A DNA stretch of 64,000 bases, taken from Melastoma dodecandrum. Taxonomy: Eukaryota; Streptophyta; Magnoliopsida; Myrtales; Melastomataceae. Where the stretch lies: NCBI GenBank assembly GCA_029817715.1, contig JARUPY010000387.1:5518001-5582000 (forward strand), written 5' to 3'. Shown piece by piece: positions 46,026 to 58,625 of this stretch; within the stretch, counting starts at the first letter, position 1, and the number at the start of each line of letters is the position of its first letter. The notes under the pieces were generated by a model. It was not told the origin of the DNA. It searched no databases and worked only from the letters and a program-made list of their open reading frames with translations. The position numbers and the translations under genes are program-made.

Positions 46026-46940
46026 GATCTGCTGTGCTCTTGCTGGGGTTTGTTTGGAAAGCGGTGCTTTGCTGTATCACAGGAAGGGTTTTGTGGAACT
46101 GCTACGACATAGCGAAGTATTTCTAGTAATAAGGAACAAAGAAATTTGGAGAGGATATTTGGCTAACTACGGAGCCTTTTTCTCTTCTTACGACCAGAAT
46201 ACCTTCTTGGTCTTTTTCTTAAACTCCTTACAACATTTAGAGATTGCTTCTCCTTTTATAGTGTCCTAGGAAAGATATAGAGAAAGAATTTAATGTGCCT
46301 TAATTCCTAGGTCATTAACTTCACCCTTTACCAAGGCCATTAACACCACCCCACACTTAATGAGATTACAAATTAATATGACATTTAACAAGACAAACCT
46401 TTCAAAATAAAAAATAATATAATTTGCTTATTTATGAAAATTATATTGTCAAATATGGAAATTTCTCATTAACCTTATACGAGGAGATTATGTTAATAAG
46501 AAACATTCTTCAATCATTTAAATGATATGATTAAAGTCCAGATTCATCGATTAATTAATCTGGAACGATTCAACTCACTTTGAAAATAAATCATTGATTA
46601 TTTTCATATATAGGATGTCAATGATCTGACCAAACCGAATCTTCTGTAGTGCACTAGCTTGGGATAAAATTATCCAATTAACGTTAAATTAATTTTGGAT
46701 AGTCCCTAACGGATATATGTACTATGTAATGATAAGATATCTCAAGTTGGAAATTAAATATCATTTCTTCCCAACTATAGAAGGTCGTTGACGCAATCAG
46801 TCCCCACCTTCTATAATATGTTATCTTGGGATTGGAGAATCCGATTAATACGAACTCAATGAGAGATTGTCCCAAACTGATTTACGCATTAAGAGAATGA
46901 ATCTGAAATGATTAAGACTTAAAACTTTTCTAGTAAGCTT
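46026..46940 (-). repeat. Probable leader and 5' LTR of Copia-1
   Basis: The region directly upstream of copia gag carries TATAAAAGG at 46260-46252 on the element strand, as expected for an LTR promoter. No second LTR copy exists in the window, so the borders are not proven, and I could not find the usual initiator tRNA-Met primer-binding site before gag. Confidence 0.4.
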
Positions 46941-47527
46941 TGAGGTACAACGACAAGTTTGATGTATGTTTCAATTTCCAATTGACAAGTGTTTGTCAAT
47001 TCATCCCACCCCGTTACAGAAGTTTTTCTTTTGCCTCTAAATCATCCTTTTTCCTTCCCTTTCCAAGGCTAGACATTCTCAACTTCATTCTCATCAATTC
47101 CCATTCTCACATTTCAACACTAATAACCTATTTGGCTTTTCATCATTTTGAACCATAACCGAGAATCCCTCCATTCATCCGTGAGAGTGTCGTTCTTTAA
47201 TCCAGCTTCGGATGGTTCTCCAAAACACCGAGGAATCTCGTCCATCTTTCTCCAACCAAAGGAACAGGAGACTGGCCATCTACTCCAAGGCGGAGACCTC
47301 CTTAGCCTTTGAGTGATGCACAGGCACTTAGACTTGGGGTGCCTCTCCTAGTCAATCTAAGAGTCAGCTTCCCATCACCATCACCGAACTACCTTTCTCG
47401 TACATGCTAATATGGAGAAGAAAACCAACAATCTTGATGGCCTTTTACATAAATTAAAGAGATGAGTAAGATGGGAATATACCTCGTTCCGCTTCCTCCG
47501 CAAAACACTTCAAGTTCTCGACGTCTC
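46941..47527. other. Non-coding gap between Copia-1 and Tat-2
   Basis: No gene, repeat or motif that I can support. Confidence 0.5.
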
Positions 47528-48250
47528 TATTTAGCAATAGAAATTCTGGGCCACAGATCTCAGCCCAATCTGTGGATCGACGGTCCATAAGATAGGCCCA
47601 AGGAAAGAAAATCCAGGAAGAAGGTGACAACGGATACAAACTAGGCGAAGGCTTACTGGGCGAATAAATCATCAAGCAATGGGATTACCAGGTGACGGGC
47701 GATAACAGGTTAGCAAAGCGACAAGCGACAAGCGACAGTCAGATTGGAAGAGCGAGAAAACTCTACGGCGAAGGCCAATGGGCAACACGGTCGATCAGTC
47801 AACTGTTAAGGAAGGCTCTAGAAGACCTCGGGATCCCAAAGGAGATTGTTGCCAAGCTTGCTCATATGGAAATGAGATATTCCATGGAAGACTGGCAGCA
47901 AAAGAAATGTAATATATGTGCAATACATAGTTACCGTATATACGTAGGTCTAGCTTAGTATAAATAGTTGTTCTTAGGCATTGTACACATCAATACCTCT
48001 CTAACAGACGGGCATATGTTGTTATACCTCTCTTTGTGCTTCTGCGTTCTTGCTCAGTCTTGAAGGCATCGTCGATGGCATCCGTAAGTGCTTCCGAATA
48101 AGGCTGTCCATCTGCTGTCTTCCCCCTCTTCTTTCATTTCTTATGGCGACCACACATTTCAACGAATCCTCCGGGCACCAGTTGCCCGTAGTGCCAGAAT
48201 TTCCGACGTGTTTGGATCCGGCTTGTCCGCGGTCACTTTCGAAGCGAACA
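47528..48250 (+). repeat. 5' LTR of Tat-2
   Basis: It ends ...GAAGCGAACA. The initial TG is TA here. TATAAATA lies at 47959-47966. It is followed by CGCCTTTGGTGACAACAGTG, which may be a decayed primer-binding site, tRNA not identified. Confidence 0.75.
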
Positions 48251-48282
48251 CGCCTTTGGTGACAACAGTGGGAGCAACTAGG

Positions 48283-49901
48283 CTAACGCGATGCCAACGA
48301 CTCGATCTGGTCTTGTCTCAAATAATCCCGGAGGTAACAATCCCTGACCGCCAGGCAACTCCTGGCCGGCGGCGACACTGTTGGAAGAGGCCTCAGCCTC
48401 GAGATTCGAAGGAGGCAAGGCCTCACGCACCGCTTCGTTTTCGGGGGCTCCATTGACTCCGACTTAGCCGGCTGGCGACAGCCACCTAACAACGAAGAAA
48501 GAGTGATATCATTCGGGATATCATCGACGTTGATGGGGTCAGAAGCGACGACACCTTGATAAAAGGAAAAGACGTCAAACTCAAAGTTCCCATCAAAGAG
48601 TAGACAATATGCTACAAACAATACTTGTCACGTTCCCAGATAGCGCCTGCTCAACGGGACAATCAGAAGGAGCAGGTCCATGCGACGCTTTCCTCTTCAA
48701 CCGGCATAACAAGCGCTAGCGGAGCGGACACCTTTTCCTCCTCAATCAACCTTTTCAACTGAAAGGTGGTCTCCAATTGTTTCCAGACTTCGTGCCAGGT
48801 CATGGAGAAAGATGCAGTTCGACCGCCCCAAAGTGTAGGCTCAATCTAGGCAGAGCCAAGACGTGGCTCCCGGGTCTATTTAGTCACTCCAAATTCCATA
48901 GGAAAAGAAGTACGCTTATCCAGGGGTTGAATCTTAGACTCGAAGAACGAGACGGCTAAAGATTGGGCAAAGCCCAACTGACGTGCGCAAAGTTGAGGAT
49001 TACACCTCGAAAATCAGCCATTCAGAATCTATACCCACCAATTCCCTAGTGTAGAAAGCCGGGAGGAAGCGCTTGACTGTCTCCAACGGCGGCTTTTCCC
49101 ATTCCTCAGGAAAAGGGCGCTGGGAAGCTACTGCCCCCGCACCGCTGCATCCGTTCGCTAGGGCTTGGATGTAACTGACAGTGCTGGATGTACCTAGTAC
49201 TGAGACGAACCCGCTGTAATGACCTCATCCCGGGTGAGCATGGGTTTAGAGTAACTGGCGAACCCAGGGAAGTAAAGAACGATCCATAAGTATAAGAGCC
49301 ACAGAGGGCCATCCGTCGTACTGCTAGGAAAGTCAGCTGGCGTGACAGTCGCCTGATAAATGCTGCGATAGAGCAGACACAAAAGGAAGGGAGCGAAGGC
49401 CACAGGCTCAGGTTTGTCAGCATTGGCAGCCTCAACGAGGCTGGTGGCCACTCCAACCATGAACGCACCAGGACGTTTCCCTCGGTTACAAAAGATGAAC
49501 TTGGACAGCCACTCTAGGTAGAACTCGAACTCATCCTGGGGTCCCCACTTATTATCTTTGAGATGATCAACAACGACCTTGTTGACCCATTCTGAAGGGT
49601 TGAACTTCAGGTCATTGCGCCCGCTGCCAAAGCGAAGGGGGGCTCTAGACAGACTGTAGCCAGTCAAGAAGACGATACCCTCCAAGGTGACCGACATAGT
49701 TCCGCTTGGAAAATAAAAGCAATTGACAACCGAATTCCAAAACGAAAGGAACCCAGTAACCACGGAGAGGTTGGGCCCGACGGGGCAATGGGAAACTTCG
49801 ATCAGCGCCTTGACCCCATCGCTTCCCACGCAGCTCCTTTCTTCTCCATCCACTTGGAAACCCAATCCTGAACGACTCTGTTCCGAGGAGAAGGAAAACA
49901 A
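48283..49901 (-). pseudogene. PMD gene in Tat-2, middle and distal part (broken)
   Basis: The 49194-49901 frame is PMD-like: an N-terminal domain with GTMSVTLEGIVFLTGY and a hydrophobic block GPLWLLYLWIVLYFPGF, the pattern of plant mobile domain proteins (captured by MULE-type transposons and Ty3 elements). The distal piece 48283-48621 matches the gene at 1-630 (FSFYQGVVASDPINVDDIP) but is truncated before the coiled-coil tail. Frames between them are broken near 49150. The gene is antisense to the LTRs. PMD proteins of host origin act in silencing (MAIN, MAIL1), but no such role can be inferred here. Confidence 0.65.
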
Positions 49902-50012
49902 CAGAGGTCCGCTAGAACGGATGGCCCCATCCCGATCATTTGAAACGACGACGGAACACAGCAGGCAGCCCGTTAGTGTAAAGGAATAATTTGGACGAGT
50001 TGAGGACGAACG

Positions 50013-52116
50013 TGTAACGACCCTGAAATTTCGAGAAGTGAAAGAGTATGACTTCGACTAAAGTGTTGACCGGAAACTAGACGTTTGACCGAGTCAAATC
50101 CGACGTGGCGCGGAAGTTTAATACTTTCGTCATCGGTGACGTTAATATCGAATATTATCGAAACTTTAAATTGAATTTGAGTAGCGATAAGATTCGTACT
50201 ACGTTACGGGTTTTGATCGGGACAAACGTTAATTAATAACTAAATTAGGATTATTAAGTGATGATTTAAAGAGAATTATGGAGGAAATTCTATGGACGGA
50301 TCTTGTCATGCGTTATCCTACAGTAGGATAAGTCTCTAGATAAGAAATCGTAAGAAATGTGCTCCCGACCTCAAATAGTGTTGGCTAGATAACAAGGGGA
50401 TACGGGAAATAATTTGACAAGACTATTGGACAATAGCAGGGATAAGGAAATCGGAGAGCCGTTTCCCCGACCACAAAATCTTTGATGGACAACACCACAG
50501 GATTACGTTCCTGTAATGTCAGATGGGAAACGAATAAAATAATAATAAAATAGAGTAATATAATATAGGAGATAAACAAAATAGAAGGAGGATGAGGGAA
50601 GGGGTCGAGGAGAACAGGAAGTGTAAGGTATCGGTGGAGAGCCTCGGACATAGGAATCGTTCCGGTTTGGCTAGAGGGCACGGCGAGGAGATCGGAGGCG
50701 AGAACAAGGGAGGTATAGACTGAGTGGATCATCTCTTCGTTTCCACCGTGCTCAGCGGGAGTCGACGGCAGGCTGCGGTTTCAGGGGGAATCGGAACGGG
50801 GTTAATCCGCGGGAAAGAGAACCGAGCGTCCACAGACCGAACCGGTACACTTCCCCCCTTCCCCTGTTGTTAGTATGATGTGGTTGGCTGTCGTGTGTTC
50901 GTGTTCGGGGAATGGGTGTGCGAGTCAAGGGGGAAGGCCGGGTGAGAGATGGGTTAGCGATCTGTGGGTTTAGCCGTCCAAACCTCTCCGTTTGGCGTCG
51001 CTCCGCTTCAGCGGTGCTTTAGTCGACAAACACTCCAAGTTAAATTATGTGTGCGGTGAGTGGTGTAATGTTGGAAGTAGGGTGACATCGCTACAAATCA
51101 GCGAGAAGCCGCTTGAAGTCAAATGAAAAGAAAAGGACAAACTGAAAGATATGGCTACGTCTAGAGGGATGGACGCTGAGTATTTATGAAATCCTGATTT
51201 AATAATCGTGGCTGCCTCTGTGATGCTATGCGAGATAACTTCTGCGATTTATAATCTCGTTCGAAAGTGCCATGAGAATACCGCAAGGATGAGTCCTGTG
51301 TACTCGAATTTTCTGCGTAGCTTGTTCAAAGATTGGTGAAGCGGTGACTGCGGGCTGTGGATGGGTGTCGACCGAGTTTAAATGGAAGGCTGCGGAACTT
51401 GCTACTGGTTTGGACAGATCCCTTCGTTGATGGTGTCTGGGGTTGTAAGTTTCCGGTTGTCCTTCAACGCGCAGCGGTCGCTCACCAACCCAGCCGGGAT
51501 CAGTCACGCTTGAACACATTTTGGGCTATGTTGTGATGTATAGTTACCCGACTATGTGTCGGAGGAGTATGGGGGGGCGACAACCACGTGCGGTTGTGCC
51601 CATTGGCCGTTACCCGGGCGCTTCCGGAGGAGTCGGTGAGGACGCACTACGGTGGTCCTAGCACCTCGAGAAGGGTTGGTATGAGATAGGGCGCTGATTC
51701 TTGGGGAGTCATATATTTACTTATTGCATTCTTACTGCTTATGATGACGTTGGTTGTATGATTTACATGAGCTGTCTTGAATTAATATTATCCATTACCG
51801 AGTACTATGTCGTTTATCGTTTAAGTCGCTTGATGCATAAACGGTTTTCAGAAGTGCACATTAGGGTGTGATAGTAGTCTCATGTTTTTGCATGTGCATG
51901 GGGAGGTGTACTCGGCGATTTATCGTTGACCCCAGTTTTGGGGAAATTATTTTAGTCTTGCAGGAGACAGAATTATAGGACACGTGGGGCGGAGTTACGG
52001 AAAACAAACAGTAAAGCAAGGCACAGTAGGAGTTTGAATTTGTTGCTTCCGCTGTTGACCGTCAAATGACGGATAATTACTCTGATGAAAATGTGAAAAT
52101 TTTGTAGGACGTTTCA
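50013..52116 (+). repeat. Nested gypsy LTR (Tekay/Del-like) inside the Tat-2 PMD gene
   Basis: It starts TGTAACGACCCTGAAATTT, the typical opening of chromovirus Tekay/Del LTRs, and ends ...GACGTTTCA, two bases before an initiator-Met primer-binding site. Length about 2.1 kb. No partner LTR or coding region is found, so only the 5' end of the element remains. It splits the PMD gene. Confidence 0.7.
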
Positions 52117-52118
52117 GT

Positions 52119-52130
52119 TGGTATCAGAGC
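52119..52130 (+). other. Primer-binding site, tRNA-Met(i), of the nested gypsy element
   Basis: TGGTATCAGAGC, complementary to the 3' end of plant initiator tRNA-Met, two bases after the LTR. It proves the LTR orientation and that this is not a solo LTR. Confidence 0.85.
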
Positions 52131-52173
52131 GCAGTTATTTGGAGTAATAAGGTGGATTAGTATGCGGTTTAGG

Positions 52174-52988
52174 TTAAGTGAAAAAGAATAGTAAACTTAC
52201 CTGTGAATGATAAGACATGACAGTGTCTGTCAAAGTAAATAAAAGATAGACACAGGCGCACTCACCTTTGTCAGGGGAATCTTTCGGAGTGCAAATAGAC
52301 TTGACATGGTACAGTAGGTGTGCCCGTGAGTTGAAAAGACTACACAAATGGCTAGATGACAAACGAAAACTTATTATAAATACGACTGAGGAGCAGTCAG
52401 TGAAAAATCATATCCTAGCCAGAAAAATCGCAAGCAATACCCCCTAGTGAATCCAGTTAGTATGGCAAATCGCGGCGAAGGTCGACACCCAGGACTCATG
52501 CCTGAACTACTCAAAGGCAAGACAGGCCCAAGTGGTGATCCATATGGTGAAGCTCCAGCGATTCTAGAAGCCGGAAACGCTCCGAATTTGGCCTTGGATG
52601 ATGAGTTCCAGCCGCCCTTTGTCACCGTTATGGAGTGCTTTAACCTCCTCACAGGATTCCTGAAATCATGTTGAAACTTGGTGAAAGCATGTTGAAACTT
52701 GCCAGCATCGCCGTCTAGATGGACCGGAGGCTCGAAAGACGATAAGGAAGAAGAGCTATTAGAGGCCATGAGAATCGGAAAAACGAGGGTTTCTAAGAAT
52801 CCGAGAAGGCAAGAAAGAGAAGGGTTTATAACCCCAAAGACTTCATAACCCCATAAACCGACAAAGGTAGTGCCCAAAAGGGACGTCGCTTGACGACCGA
52901 GGCTCAACACAAACATCGCCTCGATTATGGGGTGGGCGACATCCAAAGCATCACTTCGCTTGGAAACTGATGACGATTCAATTGCCAT
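52174..52988 (-). pseudogene. 5' part of the Tat-2 PMD gene
   Basis: The frame 52374-52988 starts MAIESSSVSKRSD and contains hydrophobic, Ser-rich and low-complexity stretches; it is open for 204 codons. Below it, on the same strand, CACAG|GTAAGTTTAC at 52200 is a textbook splice donor, suggesting the gene had introns and that an exon ended there. The nested LTR separates it from the PMD part. I recognise no domain in this piece. Confidence 0.4.
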
Positions 52989-53930
52989 AAGTGGATAAGC
53001 GAAAAAGGTTCATAATAAATAGACATTTACCCTCATTCAAATCCAAACGTTAAATGGCTTTATTTGATAGTAAGTGTACACGAAACAAAAAAAAAAATAT
53101 ATAATAATCAAGTAGACAACGTTTCCGTTCATCAGGAAATGGCTCTATTGGAGGTTTTATAAGCATTCTACAAGGGTTTATCCACGGAACCAAACACACC
53201 CGGTTCCTCCCTCAGATGAAGGAGATCCGTAATTGCAAAGAGCAATCCCTCCCATCGGTAAAATCGTCTGGAAACCCTGACTTTCAGGATGCCAGACGGG
53301 ACCTCACACGATGCCATGGAGGTGAAGGCCTGATGCCTGGTCGGATCTCCCAGAGACCGTGAGGTTGGCAAATTGGGGATGGGACATTGACTTCTACCTC
53401 ATAGGCTCCCGGCAGATCAGATCGTGTGGCGGCACTGGGAAGGCCAGTTTAGTGAGGTACCAACCATACGACATCCGCGACACGGCACCGAAGGATTTTG
53501 TAGGCTCTCTTCCCTTCCATAAGAAGGAAAGTCGAGGAGTTGGAGACCACCCTCACAAGGTGACGGGTATAGGCTCCCCAACAAGTTAAGGTGATGGGCA
53601 TAAGATTCGGGTGGAACACCAAAAGAAAGACATGAACATCATGACTTGGCTATTTCCAAATGACGATGGTTTGTGCATCAGAACATGATTCGAGCCCTTC
53701 AATTTTTAGCGAAGTCGTGAAGGGTAAAAGGACTTTGACGGGAGACATTATGACGGAGATTTCGAGGATCGCAACAGTTGTCCTGGAGATCTCAACCAAT
53801 ACGATTCGGAGATATCAACGGTCAAGGGTCATTACTCGCCTGCACACATTACTGAGGTTGCAAGGGAATGATTAATTGGTCTTTTTCAAGGCGAGACAGA
53901 GTACTCAGTCTGCCTTGAGGGGGGCTTATA
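52989..53930. other. Region between PMD gene start and 3' LTR of Tat-2
   Basis: Should contain the promoter side of the antisense gene. No motif is convincing. It ends in the polypurine-like tract at about 53917-53930. Confidence 0.5.
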
Positions 53931-54645
53931 TGTTTAGCAACAAAAATTCTGGGCTACATATCTCAGCCCAATCTGTGGATCGACGGTCAAGAACATAGGC
54001 CCATGGAAGGAAAATCCAAGAAGGAGGTGACCACAAATACACACCTGGCGAAGGCTTGCTGGGCAAAGGGATCACCAAGCGACGGGATTACCAGGTGACG
54101 GGTGACAACAGGTCGGCGAAGCGAATAGTGACAGTCAGACTGGACGAGCGAGGAAACTCTACGGCGAAGGTCAATGGGCGATACGGTCGATCAGTCAACT
54201 GTTAAGGAAGGCTCCAGAAGATCTCGGGATCCGAAAGGAGATTGTTGACAAGCTTGCTCATATGGAAAGGAGATATTCTATGGAAGACTGGCCGTAAAGG
54301 AAACGTAATGTATGTGCAATACATAGTTACCGTATATACGTTGGTCTAGCTTAGTATAAATAGTTGTTCTTCAGCATTGTACACAACAGCATCTCTCTAA
54401 CAGACGGACATATATTTCAAGCATTCCAGCGTTCAAGCTTTCTTTCTGCTTTTGCGTTCTTGCTCACTCTCAAAGGCATCGTCGATTCCGTTTAAGGCTG
54501 TCCATCCGCTCTCTTCCCCTTCTTCTTTCATTTTATACGACGACCACACATTTCAACGAGTCCTCCAGGCATCAATTGCCGGTGGTGCTAGATATTTCCG
54601 ACGTATTTGGATCCGGCTTGTCCGCGGTCACTCCCGGAGCGAATA
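53931..54645 (+). repeat. 3' LTR of Tat-2
   Basis: It starts TGTTTAGCAAC right after GAGGGGGGCTTATA; TATAAATA lies at 54354-54361. It differs from the 5' LTR by many substitutions and small indels, so the insertion is old. It ends ...GGAGCGAATA. Confidence 0.75.
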
Positions 54646-55244
54646 GTATTCGTACAATTTCGCTCCGGGTTGGACGCTTTAATACGTCCCTTCCTCGAGG
54701 TTCCTTCCTCCTTCGCAAGTCCTCACCTCGTGGCAAACGAGCTGGGTTACCATATTCCGTTCCTTCGCACAACTTGGTCAGCTTAGCTCCCTCCCATCGT
54801 TTTCTTTCTCCCTCCTTATATGTTCAACCGAACCCTTTTGATGCAAGGGAGATGGCGACGGATTTCTTCTTCTTCTCCTCCCCTTTTTGTCACCGCCTTA
54901 TTCTCTCTCTTTTTTTTTCTCGTTCATCCTCCGTAATCAGCCCCAAAAGTAAGAATGATGAGTATTCTGGTTTCCTCCCCAAGGAATAAAAATAACAGTG
55001 ACGCGTATTAGTCTAGGGAACATAATGGAGTAAGCTTTCACCCATCCCATCTTGTCACTTGTATGAATAATTTTCCCAAGATGGCTTCCGTAGGAAGCTT
55101 CTCCATTTTAATCTAATGGACCTAATTAGATGAGTCTAAGGGGTCCATCAAAGTCTTCACCTGTCCCCCTTTTTTTTAAGAACGTGCAAGGCATACACAA
55201 AGTAAAAAAGTGGTTGTTCATTCATTTGTATATTTAGTCATATA
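54646..55244. other. Non-coding gap between Tat-2 and Copia-2
   Basis: An open plus-strand run to about 54989 begins inside the LTR and has no recognisable domain; I do not call it a gene. Nothing else is seen. Confidence 0.5.
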
Positions 55245-55928
55245 TGTTAGAAATTTCTGATTTTTGGGCCTCCATTAATTGTTTATTTTTAATTTTCTTT
55301 TATTTATTTTATTTTACTTTATTAAACTATATTTTATAAAACAGGTTGTGACATAAAGACAATGCATGAAATCCCACTAAATCGCTTAAGTCATTGGGGT
55401 ATGCGCATCTCGTTTGTCTAATGTGGCTTACGGTTGGGTGTAGACTATTTTATAACCTATGGTCCATTGATGGATAGGACATAGGCTACGGTATATTACG
55501 GATAGGTCCATTCCCCTGTCCTTCAAACAATTATTTAACTAAGGGGCAAAACTGACATTTCATAAAGGAAATCCTTTATTGGGTTTTTCTTATATCTGGG
55601 TTAATCACCCTGACAGAAAAGACATATCGTTAGTTTCTTTTATTTGGCCTCCTCCATCGAGAGCAGCCGTACGGGAAGGAAAAGGGGAAGAAGATCTACG
55701 CCGCCCAGGTTACAATCATCAGCTTTACGGTAGGACGAACTTGACGAATACAGGTATGTTTTATTTTTTCTTGATCTTTCTCGGTAACCGTAAATTCGCG
55801 TAATCGATCCAGTCTTCCGCTGTTTTCTTTGTTTGTTATTCCTGTGATTGTGTGAATTTCTCACAATATACAATAGTTATATTTCGCGGTCGAAATGTCA
55901 AAAGTTCGAGTAGTTACAATTCACCCCA
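55245..55928 (+). repeat. 5' LTR of Copia-2
   Basis: It starts TGTTAGAAATTTCTG and ends ACAATTCACCCCA. Matches 58626-59309 over its whole length. Confidence 0.85.
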
Positions 55929-56439
55929 TTCAATATTAAAACAATTAGTTGGGCTTGCTTGGATTTTAGACCGGATGCTTTATCCGATACATAAAGAAAT
56001 TCAGATGATATCTTTTGTTATTGTTGTTAATAGAGTGTTTGCCTAAGTTCAACTACAAGAATTAGATTCAAGTTAACCATTCGAGCGAGCTATGACTAAA
56101 TGATATGTTTATCGTGTATAACGGAAAGAACGTTCTGTTTAATGAGTATTATAAAGTTAAGTCAACCAAGACAGGCTGAAAAGGTGATTGCTTGTGTTGG
56201 TGAACTTTTTCATGCATTAGACGTGAGATGTATATATTACACAGTAGTATTTAATATATGTTAAACTCGTACTCTCTTTAAGGCACAAAGTGTTTGAAAT
56301 ATAGAGAGAATAGATAAATTATGTGCATCAAAGTTTCAATTTGAGACTGTTGTAAACTCTTTCATTAACCGTTGGTTTAAGTTGGCATACATTAAAATAT
56401 GTTCTTATGCCAAATTATGTGAGCATGTGGTGTTTCGTC

Positions 56440-57110
56440 GTACTTGTGTTGTAAGCGCTTGGCCGCCAAAGTGGCTCGTTTGCAGTGGCAAGTGACGTGC
56501 TTCACGGGCATGTCATTTGGGTGAGTTACTTTACATTTGTGCTCTAGTTGTTTGCCTGCTAAAGTGGCTCAGCTAGAGTGACAACTGAAGTTTTCTCACA
56601 ATCGCATGTGTTCTCAACGAGCGAGAAATCTCACATTTATGCTTTGTGTGTTTGACCGCCAAAGTGGCTCGCTTAAAGTGACAACTGAGATTATCTTTAT
56701 CTTGTTGAGGGTATATTTGGAGACTTGAGTGTACTAGTGTAGGGACCTTTCTGTCCAAAGATGTTTGGTTCTTGCATTTGGTGCATTTCGAGTATTTCTG
56801 AGGAGATCAATTGTGTTGGTCTCTATTTGATAGTTGTAATACTATCGGTTGCTCACTAGTTCATGTATTATTTTGTATAAACAGTCTCTTTTGGTTAGCT
56901 TAAAATGATAAAGATTTAGAGGTCTCGAATTGACTTGTATAAGATGATAAATCTTAATGTACACTTATATATCAACGTGAATTTCTTAAGTATGTCATTT
57001 TGTTTGCTTGTGAGTTACATAAGGTCTTACGAGCATCCCGGAGTTGGAAGATTTCACATGATGATATGGGCGTTTGGTTGCCAAAGTGACTCGCTTATTG
57101 AGATCTATGG
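56440..57110. repeat. Dispersed repeat units inside Copia-2
   Basis: A block like GCCAAAGTGGCTCGCTT followed by AGTGACAACTG recurs about four times (near 56465, 56555, 56657 and 57077) at uneven spacing of about 90 to 420 bp. No reading frame explains it. Confidence 0.6.
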
Positions 57111-57880
57111 AGTTGCTTATGTGATATGTGTTGTGATGTTTGTAACATCTGCTTAGAGCTTGATGGTAACACAATCAAAGATTGAATGCCTTTAGTAATC
57201 ATGTTTTAATAAACTTGTGGGAGATCTTAAATTTATGATGACATATTATTTCAGTGGGAGCTCCTCAACTTAATCATTTAATTGTTTTTATTAGTAGGAG
57301 TTATTGTTGACGCTCATTAGAGCATTATCCAGCATTAGATTTTCTTGATATTGTGTTGGATGTTGAGGCTTCTTACGTACACCACTCTCGTTAATTGAAT
57401 TATCATTTTAAAAGGTCGAGTGGTGGCGTTTTGAAACTACCGCAGTCGAGATAAATTTGAATAATTATGCCAATTACTATGATATTAGTGCGGTATCGAC
57501 TGATTTCTAACCAAGAGGAATATCACGTGGAGCCTAACGAGCCCTTATTGTTATTCTACGTGGCATGTTTTTTTTTATTTGCTTGGTTAGTGGGAGCCTC
57601 ATATCTGTCTTGATTGAAAGACATGTTTATGAACTGTCAACACATGTTTGATACATGTACTTGTTTATTTTGACGATCATCAATTATTGTTGTTTTGGTT
57701 ATGTGCCATAGTTGAAAAAACTCAAGATCCGATGTTTATCTTGAGCGTGACGGTTATGTCAAGTTTGAATGTCTTTTATGACAACATAAAGACTCTTGTG
57801 AGATTCATGTTTTTGACACATACAGAGGAGTAGTGCTAGGTTTGTTTCATTCGGCTTCTTTGAAAGCATAAAGTTAACGG

Positions 57881-58093
57881 ATGGTTTATCTGATTTCACC
57901 GAGATATAAGGTTACAGAGTCGATGTTAGCAGATCCACTGAATAAAGGACTTAAACCCGTAGCTTTTAAGAAACATGTTGTAGACATGGGTGACTTAGAG
58001 TTCTTCAATATTTTCGGTCAGTGGGAGCTTATGATACTCTTTGGTTGTATCCGACATTTTATTTTTGTACTTTCGATTTTTGTTGGATATTGA
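57881..58093 (+). pseudogene. Copia RNase H C-terminal remnant
   Basis: ESMLADPLNKGLKPVAFKKH followed by VVDMG matches the C-terminal end of copia RNase H. Upstream coding sequence is lost. It shows that Copia-2 descends from an autonomous copia element. Confidence 0.7.
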
Positions 58094-58625
58094 GTATCTT
58101 CTAATCGACATTATATATATATTTTGCATGCATGCAGTTACTTTTATATCTTGTGCACATGACAGTTATTAAAGAAAATCTTGAGACTTGGTGCTTAGTC
58201 TCAAGTAGGACGGTATTGTTACTAAAGTTTGTCTCTGATAAAGCACCGTAAATTTTGCGCGCATTAAAGTTTATGAGACATATAAAGGAGCAGCATTTGC
58301 TCAAAGGTCTTTCTGGCTCGTTATGGGCATAAGGTCACAGAAAGATTAGGACCGACTGAATTAGCATCAAATTTAATCACATAAGGGATGCTAATTCGGC
58401 TACACTGCCACATTGACCCGTGACGGCTTGATTGCTTAGTGTTGTGATTATGGTTGTCTTGTATCATTGAGTGTTGCTCTGACGGTCATAGTTCGATGCT
58501 GGATAATTTAGTTGGTCGGGGTTGTTTGAGATGTTGTCTTTATATTGGCCATCCAGATGTCACAACCTGAGAGTAATTTTCTAAAATATTTTTCGGGTAC
58601 AATTAATGTTGCCCAAGTGGGAGAA

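Larger units (their letters stand above)
47528..54645 (+). mobile_element. Tat-2: LTR element with an antisense PMD gene and no gag-pol
   Basis: Two direct repeats of about 720 bp (47528-48250 and 53931-54645) each carry a plus-strand TATAAATA and flank 5.7 kb. A polypurine-like GAGGGGGGCTTATA directly precedes the right repeat, which starts with TG. The interior holds pieces of a PMD-type gene on the minus strand, antisense to the LTRs, and a later-inserted gypsy LTR. No gag or pol is visible. The antisense gene tail matches that next to Tat-1, so this is likely a deletion derivative of the same family. The flanking pentamers (GTCTC and GTATT) do not match well, as expected for an old insertion. 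Confidence 0.75.

Noticed and set aside
50013..52116. Solo-LTR interpretation
   Set aside because: The primer-binding site directly after it shows that internal sequence is present, so it is not a product of LTR-LTR recombination.
54576..54989. 137-codon plus-strand open frame
   Set aside because: It begins inside the Tat-2 LTR, has no domain, and ends in a Phe/Ser-rich run from a TTC repeat.
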